From UBA7803 sp040219135 (lineage in GTDB: Bacteria; Pseudomonadota; Gammaproteobacteria; Pseudomonadales; Azotimanducaceae), in assembly GCA_040219135.1 (NCBI GenBank), contig JAVJTA010000005.1, positions 248,001 through 312,000 of the forward strand: a stretch of 64,000 bases of DNA, read 5' to 3'. Both the position numbers and the translations under genes were made by a program. Shown in pieces: positions 25,622 through 34,132 of this stretch (position 1 is its first letter; each line of letters begins with the position of its first letter). Under the pieces are notes generated by a model, which saw only the letters and a program-made list of their open reading frames with translations, searched no databases and was not told the origin of the DNA.

Positions 25622-27367
25622 GTGAAGCTGATCGGCCAGTTCGTCGTCACCCACCCGTGGCAGAGCCTGCTGCTGATGACTCTGCTGCTGCTGGCCGGGC
25701 TCGCCGACGGCATTGGTCTGTCCGCCATGCTGCCCATGCTGAACCTGGCGTTCGACGGCGCCGGCGGTGGCACCATGACGGACCCGGCCGATCAGGACGA
25801 GCTGACCCTGATGGTCTACAACCTCGTGGAGAGCCTCAATCTGACCCCGAGCATCGGCGTGCTGCTCGGGCTGATCGTGATCGGCATCGGCACCAAGAGC
25901 CTGCTGGTGTTCCTCGCCGAGCAGCGCATCGGCTATCTGGCCGCCGACGTCGCCACCCGGCTGCGTCTCGATCTGCTGCGGGCGGTCACCGCGTCGAGCT
26001 GGCTGTTCTACGTCAAGCAGTCGGTGGGACGTCTGGCCAACGCCATGGCCACCGAGGCGTGGCGCGCGTCCAATGCCTATGTCTACGCGATCCGCCTGCT
26101 GGTGGTGTTCATCGAGACCCTGGTGTACTTCGTGCTGGCACTTGCGGTGTCGTGGCAGGCGACTCTGTCGTGTCTGGTCGCCGGGCTCGTCGTCTGGGCG
26201 GTGTCGCATCGCTTCGTGCGCATCTCAGGGCGCGCGGGGATCGGCCAGACCCGCGGCTACCGCACCCTGCTCGCTTCGCTCACCGACATCCTGGTGTCCA
26301 TCAAGACACTGAAGTCCATGGGCCGGGAACGCGCAGCGGAAGCGCTGGTTGCCGACGAGTCCAACGCCCTGCGCCAGGACCTGCGCCGCGAGGTGCTCGG
26401 CAACGCCGGCCTCGACGCTGCCCAGGAGCCGCTCTACACGCTGGTGATCGTGGTCGGCATCTATCTCGCGCTGGTGCAGTTCGGCATGGAACTGGCCACC
26501 GTGACCTTTCTCACCCTGGTGCTGATGCGGCTGCTGAAACGCGGCAGCAAGGTGCAGAAGGAATACCAGCGCATGGTCACCTGTGAGAGCGCCTACTGGT
26601 CGCTGCAGGAGACCGTGGACCAGGCCGAGGCCGAGGCGGAAGGTGCGGGCGGCGACCGTCCGCCGACCCTGGAGCAGGCCATCGTGCTCGACCACGTCTC
26701 GTTCGCCTACGGCGAACCGTCGACCGCCCCGGTCATCGACGACGTGACCCTGACCATCCCGCGCGGCCAGATCACCTGCCTGGTGGGCGAGTCCGGCAGC
26801 GGCAAGTCGACCCTGGCCGATCTGGTGATGGGGCTGATCCGACCGAGCGCCGGTCGCGTGCTGATCGACGGCGTGGCGCTCGAGGACATCGGCCTCGCCG
26901 CCTGGCGCCGCACGATCGGCTATGTGCCCCAGGACAACCTGCTGCTCCACGACAGCGTGTTCGCCAACGTCACCCTGGCCGACGCCAGCCTGACCGAAGC
27001 CGACGTGACCCGGGCGCTGGAGGCAGCGGGCGCCGCCGGCTTCGTCGCGGAAATGCCGGAAGGCATGCACACCGTGGTCGGCGAGCGCGGCGCGCGCCTG
27101 TCCGGCGGTCAGCGGCAGCGGATCATGATCGCCCGGGCACTCGCCCACCGGCCGCGCCTGCTGGTGCTCGACGAAGCGACCAGCGCCCTGGACCAGGCAA
27201 GCGAAGCCGCGATCTGCGAGACCCTGGACCAGCTCAAGGGCCACCTGACCATTCTCGCCGTGACCCACCAGTCCGCGCTGCGCCGCATCGGCGACCGCGT
27301 CTACCACGTCGACGACGGCAAGGTCACCCTGGAACCCGGATTCGAGCAGACCGCACGACGGAGTTGA
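25622..27367 (+). CDS. MsbA-like ABC exporter (fused membrane and ATPase domains)
   Basis: A 581-residue half-transporter. Six membrane segments (to about residue 320) precede an ATPase with Walker A GESGSGKST (about 389-397), the signature LSGGQ (about 493), Walker B LLVLDEAT (about 513-520) and the H-loop THQ. Type IV exporters of this build flip lipids (MsbA) or drugs. Its place between lptG and the putative ceramide synthase suggests it flips a sphingolipid across the inner membrane before LptFG-type extraction; that substrate is inferred. The start is GTG, and the next gene begins 2 nt after the stop. Confidence 0.88.
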   Translation: MKLIGQFVVTHPWQSLLLMTLLLLAGLADGIGLSAMLPMLNLAFDGAGGGTMTDPADQDELTLMVYNLVESLNLTPSIGVLLGLIVIGIGTKSLLVFLAEQRIGYLAADVATRLRLDLLRAVTASSWLFYVKQSVGRLANAMATEAWRASNAYVYAIRLLVVFIETLVYFVLALAVSWQATLSCLVAGLVVWAVSHRFVRISGRAGIGQTRGYRTLLASLTDILVSIKTLKSMGRERAAEALVADESNALRQDLRREVLGNAGLDAAQEPLYTLVIVVGIYLALVQFGMELATVTFLTLVLMRLLKRGSKVQKEYQRMVTCESAYWSLQETVDQAEAEAEGAGGDRPPTLEQAIVLDHVSFAYGEPSTAPVIDDVTLTIPRGQITCLVGESGSGKSTLADLVMGLIRPSAGRVLIDGVALEDIGLAAWRRTIGYVPQDNLLLHDSVFANVTLADASLTEADVTRALEAAGAAGFVAEMPEGMHTVVGERGARLSGGQRQRIMIARALAHRPRLLVLDEATSALDQASEAAICETLDQLKGHLTILAVTHQSALRRIGDRVYHVDDGKVTLEPGFEQTARRS

Positions 27368-27369
27368 CC

Positions 27370-28542
27370 ATGGAACGGACCCTGCAGACCACGGCCGCGG
27401 CAACCGGCGAGGCTTCCACCTTGCGTATCGAGCCGGTGGACGGCCGGCGCCGGCTCAACGACTTCCTGCAGGTGCCCTACGCCCTCTACCGCGACGACCC
27501 CAACTGGGTCGCGCCGCTCGACTTCGAGCGCCGCGGCGCGCTCTCGCCCAAGCACCCGTTCTTCGCCCACGCCGAGTGGCAGGCCTGGGTCGGCTACGCA
27601 GGCGCCGCGCCGGTGGCGCGGATCAGCGCCCAGCTCGATCGCCTGCACGAGGAGCGCTACGGCGAGCGCGCCGGCTACTTCGGCATGCTCGAAGCGCCCG
27701 ACGACGACCACGCGTTCGCCCATCTGCTCGGCACCGCCGAGGCGTGGCTGCGTGAACGCGACGCGGTCCGTACCGTCGGGCCGTTCAACCTCGGGATCAA
27801 TCAGGAACTCGGGATCCTTATCGATGGCTTCGACACGCCCCCATATTTCATGATGCCGCACTCGCGCCCCTACTACGGGCGCGCGCTCGAAGCCCAGGGC
27901 TATCGCGGTGCCCAGGACCTGCTGGCCTACTTGATCGACCCGGACTTCAAACCCACCGGGGTGATGCGCGGCCTGCTCCAGCGCCTGGCGAGAAAGGTCC
28001 AGCTGCGTCCGCTGCGGCGAAAACGGGCGGACGAGGACCTGGAAATTCTTCGCGACATCTTCAACGACGCCTGGTCGGAGAACTGGGGTTTCGTGCCATT
28101 CACCCGGGAGGAGTTCAACGCCGTCGGCCGGGAGATGCTGATGCTGATTCCCGACTCATTCATCCACATCGCCGAGCTGGACGGCGAACCCGCGGCGTTC
28201 ATCGTTCTGCTGCCCAACCTGAACGAAGCGATCGCCGATCTCAACGGACGCTTGCTGCCGTTCGGCTGGGCCAAGCTGCTCTGGCGCGTCAAGGTCCGCC
28301 ATCCCGCTTCGGGACGGGTTCCGCTGATGGGCGTGCGCAAGCGTTTCCACAACACCCGGCTCGGTCCCGGACTCGCGTTCGTCGTGATGGAAGCCGCCCG
28401 CCGGGCCGCCGTCGACGCCGGCATGAAGGAAGTGGAGATGTCATGGATCCTGGCCGACAACATGGGCATGCGCAACATCATCGAAACCATCGGCGGCACC
28501 GTGAGCAAACGCTACCGCATGTACGAAAAGCCTCTGGCGTGA
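27370..28542 (+). CDS. GNAT-fold N-acyltransferase, candidate bacterial ceramide synthase
   Basis: A 390-residue protein of the large GNAT-like group. Features include a fold start RIEPVDGRRRLNDFLQVPYALYRDDPNWVAPL, a central VGPFNLGINQELGILIDGF region and a C-terminal acyltransferase half ending SWILADNMGMRNIIETIGG. In Caulobacter crescentus the ceramide synthase BCerS is a GNAT-like acyltransferase encoded near spt, acpR, cerR and an acyl-ligase gene, all of which have counterparts here. It would N-acylate 3-oxo-sphinganine or sphinganine. ATG 27370 was chosen over a TTG two codons earlier. Its stop overlaps the next GTG by 4 nt. Confidence 0.7.
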   Translation: MERTLQTTAAATGEASTLRIEPVDGRRRLNDFLQVPYALYRDDPNWVAPLDFERRGALSPKHPFFAHAEWQAWVGYAGAAPVARISAQLDRLHEERYGERAGYFGMLEAPDDDHAFAHLLGTAEAWLRERDAVRTVGPFNLGINQELGILIDGFDTPPYFMMPHSRPYYGRALEAQGYRGAQDLLAYLIDPDFKPTGVMRGLLQRLARKVQLRPLRRKRADEDLEILRDIFNDAWSENWGFVPFTREEFNAVGREMLMLIPDSFIHIAELDGEPAAFIVLLPNLNEAIADLNGRLLPFGWAKLLWRVKVRHPASGRVPLMGVRKRFHNTRLGPGLAFVVMEAARRAAVDAGMKEVEMSWILADNMGMRNIIETIGGTVSKRYRMYEKPLA

Positions 28543-29345
28543 CCCGGCTGCGCGCCATCGTCCTGGCCGGGGAACGTCCCGGCGGCGGCGCCCTGGCCCA
28601 GGCCCTGAACCTGCCGGCCGGCGTCCTCGCGCCGCTGGCGGGGCGTCCCTGCATCGAGCACGTGGTGGAGGCGCTGCGCGCCGCCGAGTGTGTTTCCGAT
28701 CTCGTGCTGAGCGGGCCCGAGCGCACCGTGGTCGACGCCGCGCCGGTGCTCACTGCGCTGCTCGACGCCCCGGACGTGAGCTGGGTTGCCCCGGCGCCGG
28801 GTCCCGCGGCCAGCGCCCTGGCCGCCGCCGGCGACGGACCGTATCCGCTCCTGCTCACCGCCGGCGATCACGGCCTGCTGAGCGCCGCCATCGTCGACGG
28901 CTTCTGCCGCGCGGCCGCGCGCCTGGAGGCGGACGTGGTGGTCGGTCTGGTGCCCCACGCCGAGGTCGCACTCGCCTATCCGGAATCGCGCCGCACCGTA
29001 CTGCGCTTCCGCGACGGCGCCTACTGCGGCAGCAACCTGTTCGCGCTGCTCACCCCGGCGAGCGGCGCGGCGCTGGAGTTCTGGAAGCAGGTCGAAACGG
29101 ACCGTAAGCGACCCTGGCGTATCGCCCGCCGCCTCGGCGTGCTCACCCTGCTGCGCTACCTCGGCGGTCGCCTCGGCGTCGATGCCGCGTTCGCCGAATT
29201 GTCACGACGCAGCGGCTGCCGGGTCGGCTGGGTCGAGGTGGCGGCCGCCCGGGCCGCCGTCGACGTCGATTCCGAGGCGGACTGGCGCCTGGCCGACCGG
29301 ATTCTCGCGGCCGACGACACCGCACACGCCCACGACGCCCCATGA
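28539..29345 (+). CDS. MobA-like nucleotidyltransferase family protein
   Basis: A 268-residue protein with an NTP-transferase beginning (RAIVLAGERPGGG, about 4-16) and a later LLLTAGDHGLL metal-site-like stretch near residue 100. The GxGxRM loop is not canonical. It would activate a small head-group phosphate with a nucleotide, but neither substrate nor nucleotide can be read from sequence. GTG 28539 overlaps the previous stop by 4 nt and its own stop overlaps the lipid kinase start, so it belongs to the same tightly coupled operon. Confidence 0.7.
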   Translation: MTRLRAIVLAGERPGGGALAQALNLPAGVLAPLAGRPCIEHVVEALRAAECVSDLVLSGPERTVVDAAPVLTALLDAPDVSWVAPAPGPAASALAAAGDGPYPLLLTAGDHGLLSAAIVDGFCRAAARLEADVVVGLVPHAEVALAYPESRRTVLRFRDGAYCGSNLFALLTPASGAALEFWKQVETDRKRPWRIARRLGVLTLLRYLGGRLGVDAAFAELSRRSGCRVGWVEVAAARAAVDVDSEADWRLADRILAADDTAHAHDAP

Positions 29346-30313
29346 CCGTCGTCGTCGTCAGCAACGCCGGCACGCCGCGCGCCCGGCGTCAGGTGCCGGC
29401 ACTGCGCGACGCGCTGCCGGAAAGCCCGGGCCTGCAGCACCGCGTCACCGAGCACGCAGCCGACCTGGACGCGCTGGTGGGCCACGACCGCTGGAACGCC
29501 GACGATCTGCTGGTGATCAACGGCGGCGACGGCAGCGTGCAGCACGCGCTGACGCTGCTGATCCGCCACTGCCCTGGCGCACGCTGGCCGGTCGTCGCCT
29601 GCCTGCCCGGCGGCAGCACCAACATGACCGCCCTGGATCTGAACGCGACCCGCCGTTACCGCGACGCTGTGGAGAATCTCGCCGGCCTGGTCCGGCGGCG
29701 GGGGCCACTGCCGGTGGCGCCGCGTCCGGTGGTTCGGGTGAACGGGCACGGTGCGCGCGACACGGCCGCCAACGGCGGGCTGTTCTTCGGAATCGGCACC
29801 ATCGTCCAGGGGGTGGAGTACTTTCACGATCAGGTGAAGGGCTGCCTGCAGGGCGCCGGGCGCCACGAACTGGCCGCGGGCGCTGCGCTGCTGCGGGCGC
29901 TGTGGGGCATCGCCCGGCGCCAGCCGCCGTTCGACGAACCGGTGGCCGCCGCCATCGACGCGCCTTCCCTCGGCCTGAACCCCACGGCGACGCTGTCGCT
30001 GCGTCTGCTGTTCGCGACCACCCTCGATCGGCTGTTCCTCGGCATGCGCCCCTACTGGGGCGACGCCGCGGGCGCCATGAAAACGACCCTGGTCGAGGGC
30101 CGCGCGCAGCATTTCATCCGCCGCGTGCCGCGCCTGCTGCGCGGCCGGCCGGACGCCGGCATGGATCCCGCCAACGGCTACCACAGCAGCCGGCTCGACT
30201 CGCTGACGCTCAGTTTCCATGGCAGCTACACCCTCGATGGCGAACTGTTCTCCGGTGCCGATGATAGGATGACGGTTTCCGCCACGACCCCGGTGAGGTT
30301 CCTGCCCCTGTGA
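29342..30313 (+). CDS. Diacylglycerol/ceramide kinase family protein
   Basis: A 323-residue lipid kinase of the DAGK catalytic family with the nucleotide-binding GGDGS at 61-65 and the CLPGGSTNMTA loop near residue 95. In Caulobacter, a kinase of this family (CpgB) phosphorylates ceramide inside the sphingolipid cluster. The same role is proposed here from context. The ATG start overlaps the preceding stop by 4 nt and its stop overlaps the hydroxylase GTG by 4 nt. Diacylglycerol or undecaprenol remain possible substrates. Confidence 0.8.
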   Translation: MTVVVVSNAGTPRARRQVPALRDALPESPGLQHRVTEHAADLDALVGHDRWNADDLLVINGGDGSVQHALTLLIRHCPGARWPVVACLPGGSTNMTALDLNATRRYRDAVENLAGLVRRRGPLPVAPRPVVRVNGHGARDTAANGGLFFGIGTIVQGVEYFHDQVKGCLQGAGRHELAAGAALLRALWGIARRQPPFDEPVAAAIDAPSLGLNPTATLSLRLLFATTLDRLFLGMRPYWGDAAGAMKTTLVEGRAQHFIRRVPRLLRGRPDAGMDPANGYHSSRLDSLTLSFHGSYTLDGELFSGADDRMTVSATTPVRFLPL

Positions 30314-31122
30314 CCCGAGCCAGCGACCAGACCCAGGCATCGCCCACGCCAGCGCGAGGCAAAGGCAGCGCCGTGCGCCGCCTGATCATGAAGGCCGGCA
30401 AGCACACCCTGCGCAAGGTGGGCCAGTTTCAGGCGCGCCATTCCCTGGTGGCCACGACGCCGGTGCTGGAGAACGCCGAATTCGCCTGGGTACCGACCCT
30501 CGAGGCGCGCTGGCGGGAGATCCGCAGCGAACTCGACGACGTGCTCACGCACCCCGAGGACATTCCGGCGTTCCACCAGCTGTCTCCGGACCAGCAGCGC
30601 ATTTCCAAGGGTGACAACTGGAAGACCTACGTGTTCTACGCGTTCGGCAACCGGGTGGACGAGAACTGCGCGACCTGCCCGGTGACCGCCACGCTGCTCG
30701 ACGAACTGCCGGCCCTGCAGAACGCCTGGTTCTCGATTCTCGCCCCGCGCTACCACATACCGCCCCACCGCGGTCCAACCCGGGCGGTGATCCGCTGCCA
30801 CCTGGGACTTAAGGTGCCCGCCGACGGCGACAACTGCTGGCTGCGGGTCGACGATCAGATCTGCCACTGGCAGGAAGGCCAGTGCCTCGTGTTCGATGAC
30901 ACGTACGAGCACGAGGTGAAGAACGACACCGACGAGGTGCGCGTAGTCCTGTTCCTGGATTTCGACCGGCCCATGGATCTGGCCGGGCGGGCACTGAACC
31001 GGCTGGTCATCGGCGCCATCCGCGCCAGCGCCTACGTCAAGGATCCGCTGAAGAACCTGGCGGACTGGAACGACGCTCGCCGCGACGCAGCGCCGGGGCC
31101 GCGGTCCGCGCCCAGGGAGTGA
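30310..31122 (+). CDS. Aspartyl/asparaginyl beta-hydroxylase-like (LpxO/AspH) dioxygenase
   Basis: A 270-residue Fe(II)/2-oxoglutarate oxygenase of the AspH family. Iron-ligand histidines lie in IPPHRG (His153) and DDTYEHEV (His201), with RxxxR-type 2-oxoglutarate contacts nearby. The LpxO branch 2-hydroxylates lipid A acyl chains. In a sphingolipid cluster it could hydroxylate the ceramide acyl or long-chain base; this is inference. The N-terminal basic segment (about 20-45) may associate with the membrane. GTG start; next gene 4 nt downstream. Confidence 0.82.
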   Translation: MTRASDQTQASPTPARGKGSAVRRLIMKAGKHTLRKVGQFQARHSLVATTPVLENAEFAWVPTLEARWREIRSELDDVLTHPEDIPAFHQLSPDQQRISKGDNWKTYVFYAFGNRVDENCATCPVTATLLDELPALQNAWFSILAPRYHIPPHRGPTRAVIRCHLGLKVPADGDNCWLRVDDQICHWQEGQCLVFDDTYEHEVKNDTDEVRVVLFLDFDRPMDLAGRALNRLVIGAIRASAYVKDPLKNLADWNDARRDAAPGPRSAPRE

Positions 31123-31126
31123 CCGG

Positions 31127-32734
31127 GTGCTGATCGACCTGCGTGCCGACGGCTCGGTTCCGGACCTGCACGCCGACGTCTGCGTGATCGGCGCCGGCGC
31201 CGCGGGCATCAGCGTGACGCGGCGCCTGTGCCGCGCCGGCCACCGGGTCATCCTCCTCGAGGCAGGCGGTCTCGACTACGACGCCGACACCCAGAACCTC
31301 AACGACGGCGCAAACGTCGGCATGCCCTACTACGACCTGGTGGACGCACGCCTGCGCTTCTTCGGCGGCACCACCAACATCTGGGGCGGGCGCTGCACGC
31401 CGCTCGAGCCCATCGACTTCGAGCGCCGCCCCTGGGTGCGGCACAGCGGCTGGCCGCTCACCTTCGACGACCTGCTGCCCTACTACCTCGAAGCCCATCG
31501 GGACCTGGAACTCGGCGACTTCGGCTACGACCAGCGCCTGTGGCGGCTGCTCGGCCGCACCCCGCCGCCGCTGACACCGGATGCGCTGATCACCCGATTC
31601 TGGCGCTTCGACACGGTGAAGGAGCGCTTCAGTCCAGGCCGCTGCCGCGATCTGTTCGACGCCGCCACGGTGACCGTGCTGACCCACGCGAACGTGGTCC
31701 ACCTGCAGGCCAACGCCCACGCCAGCGCCCTCGAGCACGTGCGCGTGAGCACCCTGGAAGGCCGCACCGTAGAGGTGCGAGCACGCTGCTTCGTGCTCGC
31801 CTGCGGCGGCATCGAGAACCCACGGCTGCTGCTGGCCGCCAACGACGTGGAGCGCCAGGGCATCGGCAACCGCCACGATCTGGTTGGCCGATTCTTCATG
31901 GAGCATCAGCACGGACGGGCCGGCAAAGTGCTCACGGCGCGTCCCTTCGAACTCTGGAACCTGTTCCGCAAGCGTGCCCCGGGGCGCGGCCAGCCGCCGA
32001 TCGCACCAACGCTGCTGCCGGCGCCGGCGCTGCAGGCGCGGCGCGGCATTCTCAACACCGCGCTGACCTTCAAGCTGCAGCGCAGCCCGGAACAGGGGCT
32101 GTCGCTCAACGATCGCGTGTACCGGCGCCTCAAGCACCAGCTTCCGCCGGACCGCTCCCGGCGGCGGCTCTGGCACGCCTACCGCAGCGTGCGCGGCGCG
32201 CTCCAGCGCAGCGTGAAGCCGGTGGTGGAGCGCCTGCGCGCGCGCGGCGCGCGACATCTGTACGTGATGGTGCGCGCGGAGCAGAGTCCGAACCCTGCCA
32301 GCCGCGTGGTCCTCGGCAGCGAGCGCGACGCCCTCGGCGTGCCCCGGGCTGCTCTGGACTGGCAGCTGTCGCGCCAGGACAAGGACACCGTGGCGGTGCT
32401 CGCCGAAACGCTGAACCAGGAGTTCATCCGCATCGGCCACGGCGGCATGGAACCGGCCGCCTGGCTCGCCGAACCCGGCAGCGAGTGGCCGGTGGATGCC
32501 ACCGTCAGCAAGCATCCCATCGGCGGCTATCACCACATGGGCACCACGCGCATGAGCGACGATCCCGCTCACGGTGTGGTGGACGGCGACTGCCGGGTGC
32601 ACGGCTACGGCAACCTGTACGTCGCCGGCAGCTCGGTATTCACCACCGGCGGCTGGGCCAATCCGACCCTCACGATTCTGGCCCTGGCGTACCGGCTCGC
32701 CGACCGGATCGACCGCCAGCTGCGCGCCGGATAG
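31127..32734 (+). CDS. GMC family FAD oxidoreductase
   Basis: A 535-residue flavoprotein with the Rossmann GAGAAG (about 23-28), the TTNIWGGRCTPLEP substrate/FAD loop and the C-terminal GMC block with HHMGTTRMS near residue 468 and PTLTILALAYRLADR. GMC enzymes oxidise alcohols to aldehydes or acids. Placement within the sphingolipid operon suggests oxidation of a lipid head-group alcohol, for example a glycerol moiety to a glycerate-like one, but this is speculative. GTG start. A 120-nt gap follows it, so the next gene may have its own promoter. Confidence 0.85.
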   Translation: MLIDLRADGSVPDLHADVCVIGAGAAGISVTRRLCRAGHRVILLEAGGLDYDADTQNLNDGANVGMPYYDLVDARLRFFGGTTNIWGGRCTPLEPIDFERRPWVRHSGWPLTFDDLLPYYLEAHRDLELGDFGYDQRLWRLLGRTPPPLTPDALITRFWRFDTVKERFSPGRCRDLFDAATVTVLTHANVVHLQANAHASALEHVRVSTLEGRTVEVRARCFVLACGGIENPRLLLAANDVERQGIGNRHDLVGRFFMEHQHGRAGKVLTARPFELWNLFRKRAPGRGQPPIAPTLLPAPALQARRGILNTALTFKLQRSPEQGLSLNDRVYRRLKHQLPPDRSRRRLWHAYRSVRGALQRSVKPVVERLRARGARHLYVMVRAEQSPNPASRVVLGSERDALGVPRAALDWQLSRQDKDTVAVLAETLNQEFIRIGHGGMEPAAWLAEPGSEWPVDATVSKHPIGGYHHMGTTRMSDDPAHGVVDGDCRVHGYGNLYVAGSSVFTTGGWANPTLTILALAYRLADRIDRQLRAG

Positions 32735-32853
32735 CGGCCCGCAGCGCCCCGCCTGCGGGGAATCCGCCCCGGTTCACAGTACTGTCATAGAGATCGGTGC
32801 CATGATAGGTTACGCCGCTGGAAGCTGTGCTCGCCGAGGGGATTCCTAGAAAA

Positions 32854-33633
32854 ATGAAGGTCATCATCCTGAGTGCTGGTCAGGGCAGCCGGCTTTTGCC
32901 GCTCACAAAGACCACGCCCAAGTGCGCGCTGCCGATCGCGGGACGCACCATGCTCGAGTGGCAGCTCAACCAGGTCGCCCAGTGCGCGGTGGACGAGGTG
33001 CTGGTCGTGACCGGCTTCGGCGCCGACCAGGTGGACGCCATCGCCGCGGCCGCGAACGCCAGAGCCGGCGGCCCGCGGGTGCGCACGCTGTACAACCCGT
33101 TTTACGCTCTCTCGGACAATCTCGGCACCTGCTGGGTGGCGCGCGCCGAGATGGACCAGCCGTTCGTGATCATCAACGGCGACACCCTGTTCGAGGCGGC
33201 GATCCTCGAGCGCCTGCTCGAGACCGGGGCCGACGCACCGATCACCGTGGTGACCGACCGGAAGCGAGGTTACGACGCCGATGACATGAAGGTGGTGGTC
33301 GAACTCGGGCGTCTGCGCCGCGTCGGCAAGAAGCTCAGCGAGGGCGTGAACGGCGAATCCATCGGCATGATGGCGTTCCGCGGCAAAGGTCCGCAGCTGT
33401 TCCGCGACACCGTCTGTCACCTGATGCGCTACGGCGAGGGCGTGAACCGCTGGTACCTGTCGGCCATCGACGAGCTGGCCGCCACCGAGCAGGTGCGCGT
33501 CTGCGACATCCACGGTCTGTCCTGGGGCGAAGTGGACGAGGCCGAAGATCTCGCCCGCGCGCAGCACATCGTCGAAGCCTGGCCGTCCGCGCGGCAGAAC
33601 GGCACCCGTCTGTCGCGGCAGGCGGCTTCCTGA
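32854..33633 (+). CDS. Sugar/phosphocholine-type nucleotidyltransferase
   Basis: A 259-residue NTP_transferase with the canonical start SAGQGSRLLPLT (about 7-18), PKCALPI, and the metal-site INGDTLF near residue 108. The build resembles LicC-like phosphocholine cytidylyltransferases and the cytidylyltransferase half of inositol-phosphate enzymes. It would make a CDP-activated head group, fitting the nearby CDP-alcohol phosphatidyltransferase. ATG 32854 is preferred; the frame opens 9 codons earlier without a better ribosome site. The HIT gene follows after 17 nt. Confidence 0.82.
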   Translation: MKVIILSAGQGSRLLPLTKTTPKCALPIAGRTMLEWQLNQVAQCAVDEVLVVTGFGADQVDAIAAAANARAGGPRVRTLYNPFYALSDNLGTCWVARAEMDQPFVIINGDTLFEAAILERLLETGADAPITVVTDRKRGYDADDMKVVVELGRLRRVGKKLSEGVNGESIGMMAFRGKGPQLFRDTVCHLMRYGEGVNRWYLSAIDELAATEQVRVCDIHGLSWGEVDEAEDLARAQHIVEAWPSARQNGTRLSRQAAS

Positions 33634-33650
33634 TTCCGGCGCCGCGGCGC

Positions 33651-34097
33651 GTGAACGACACGATCGTCAAGTTCGGCTATCCGGACACCCTGGTTCACGA
33701 TTACCACAACTGGTTGGTTCTGTTGCGCCCGCAGCAGGTCACGCTCGGCTCACTGGTGCTCGCGTGCAAGGAGCCCGTCAAGCAGTTCCATGAGGTTTCC
33801 GCCGACGGATTCGGCGAGCTGAAGACCGTGATCAGCGACATCGAGCACGCGCTCAGCGCCATGGTCAGCTACCGGCGGATCAACTACCTGATGCTGATGA
33901 TGGTGGACCCGGACGTGCATTTTCACGTCATACCCCGCTACCCCGACCCGCTCGAGTTCGACGGCCGCAGCTTCGCCGATGCCGGCTGGCCCGGACCGCC
34001 GGCCCTGGCCGAGCCGACGGACACCGACGCCGCCCTGAACGCCGCCATCATCACGCGGCTGAAGCGCCATTGGCCGGTGCCGGGCGTCAACCTCTAG
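33651..34097 (+). CDS. HIT family hydrolase
   Basis: A 148-residue protein of the histidine triad superfamily with HFHVIPRY (His90, His92) near residue 90 and an N-terminal half typical of AP4A hydrolase-like members. HIT enzymes act on nucleotide phosphoramidates, diadenosine polyphosphates or nucleotidyl sugars. The third triad histidine is not in the canonical spacing (Val-Ile-Pro follows), so activity may be altered. Last gene of the plus-strand operon; GTG start. Confidence 0.75.
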   Translation: MNDTIVKFGYPDTLVHDYHNWLVLLRPQQVTLGSLVLACKEPVKQFHEVSADGFGELKTVISDIEHALSAMVSYRRINYLMLMMVDPDVHFHVIPRYPDPLEFDGRSFADAGWPGPPALAEPTDTDAALNAAIITRLKRHWPVPGVNL

Positions 34098-34107
34098 CCT
34101 TGCCGTC

Positions 34108-34132
34108 GCCGGGCTGAAGACTAACGCCCGGC
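34108..34132. terminator. Hairpin between convergent HIT and phosphoesterase genes
   Basis: Perfect 7-bp inverted repeat GCCGGGC/GCCCGGC with an 11-nt loop at the junction of two convergent genes. The right arm lies in the phosphoesterase 3' end. No T-tract is seen. Confidence 0.5.
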
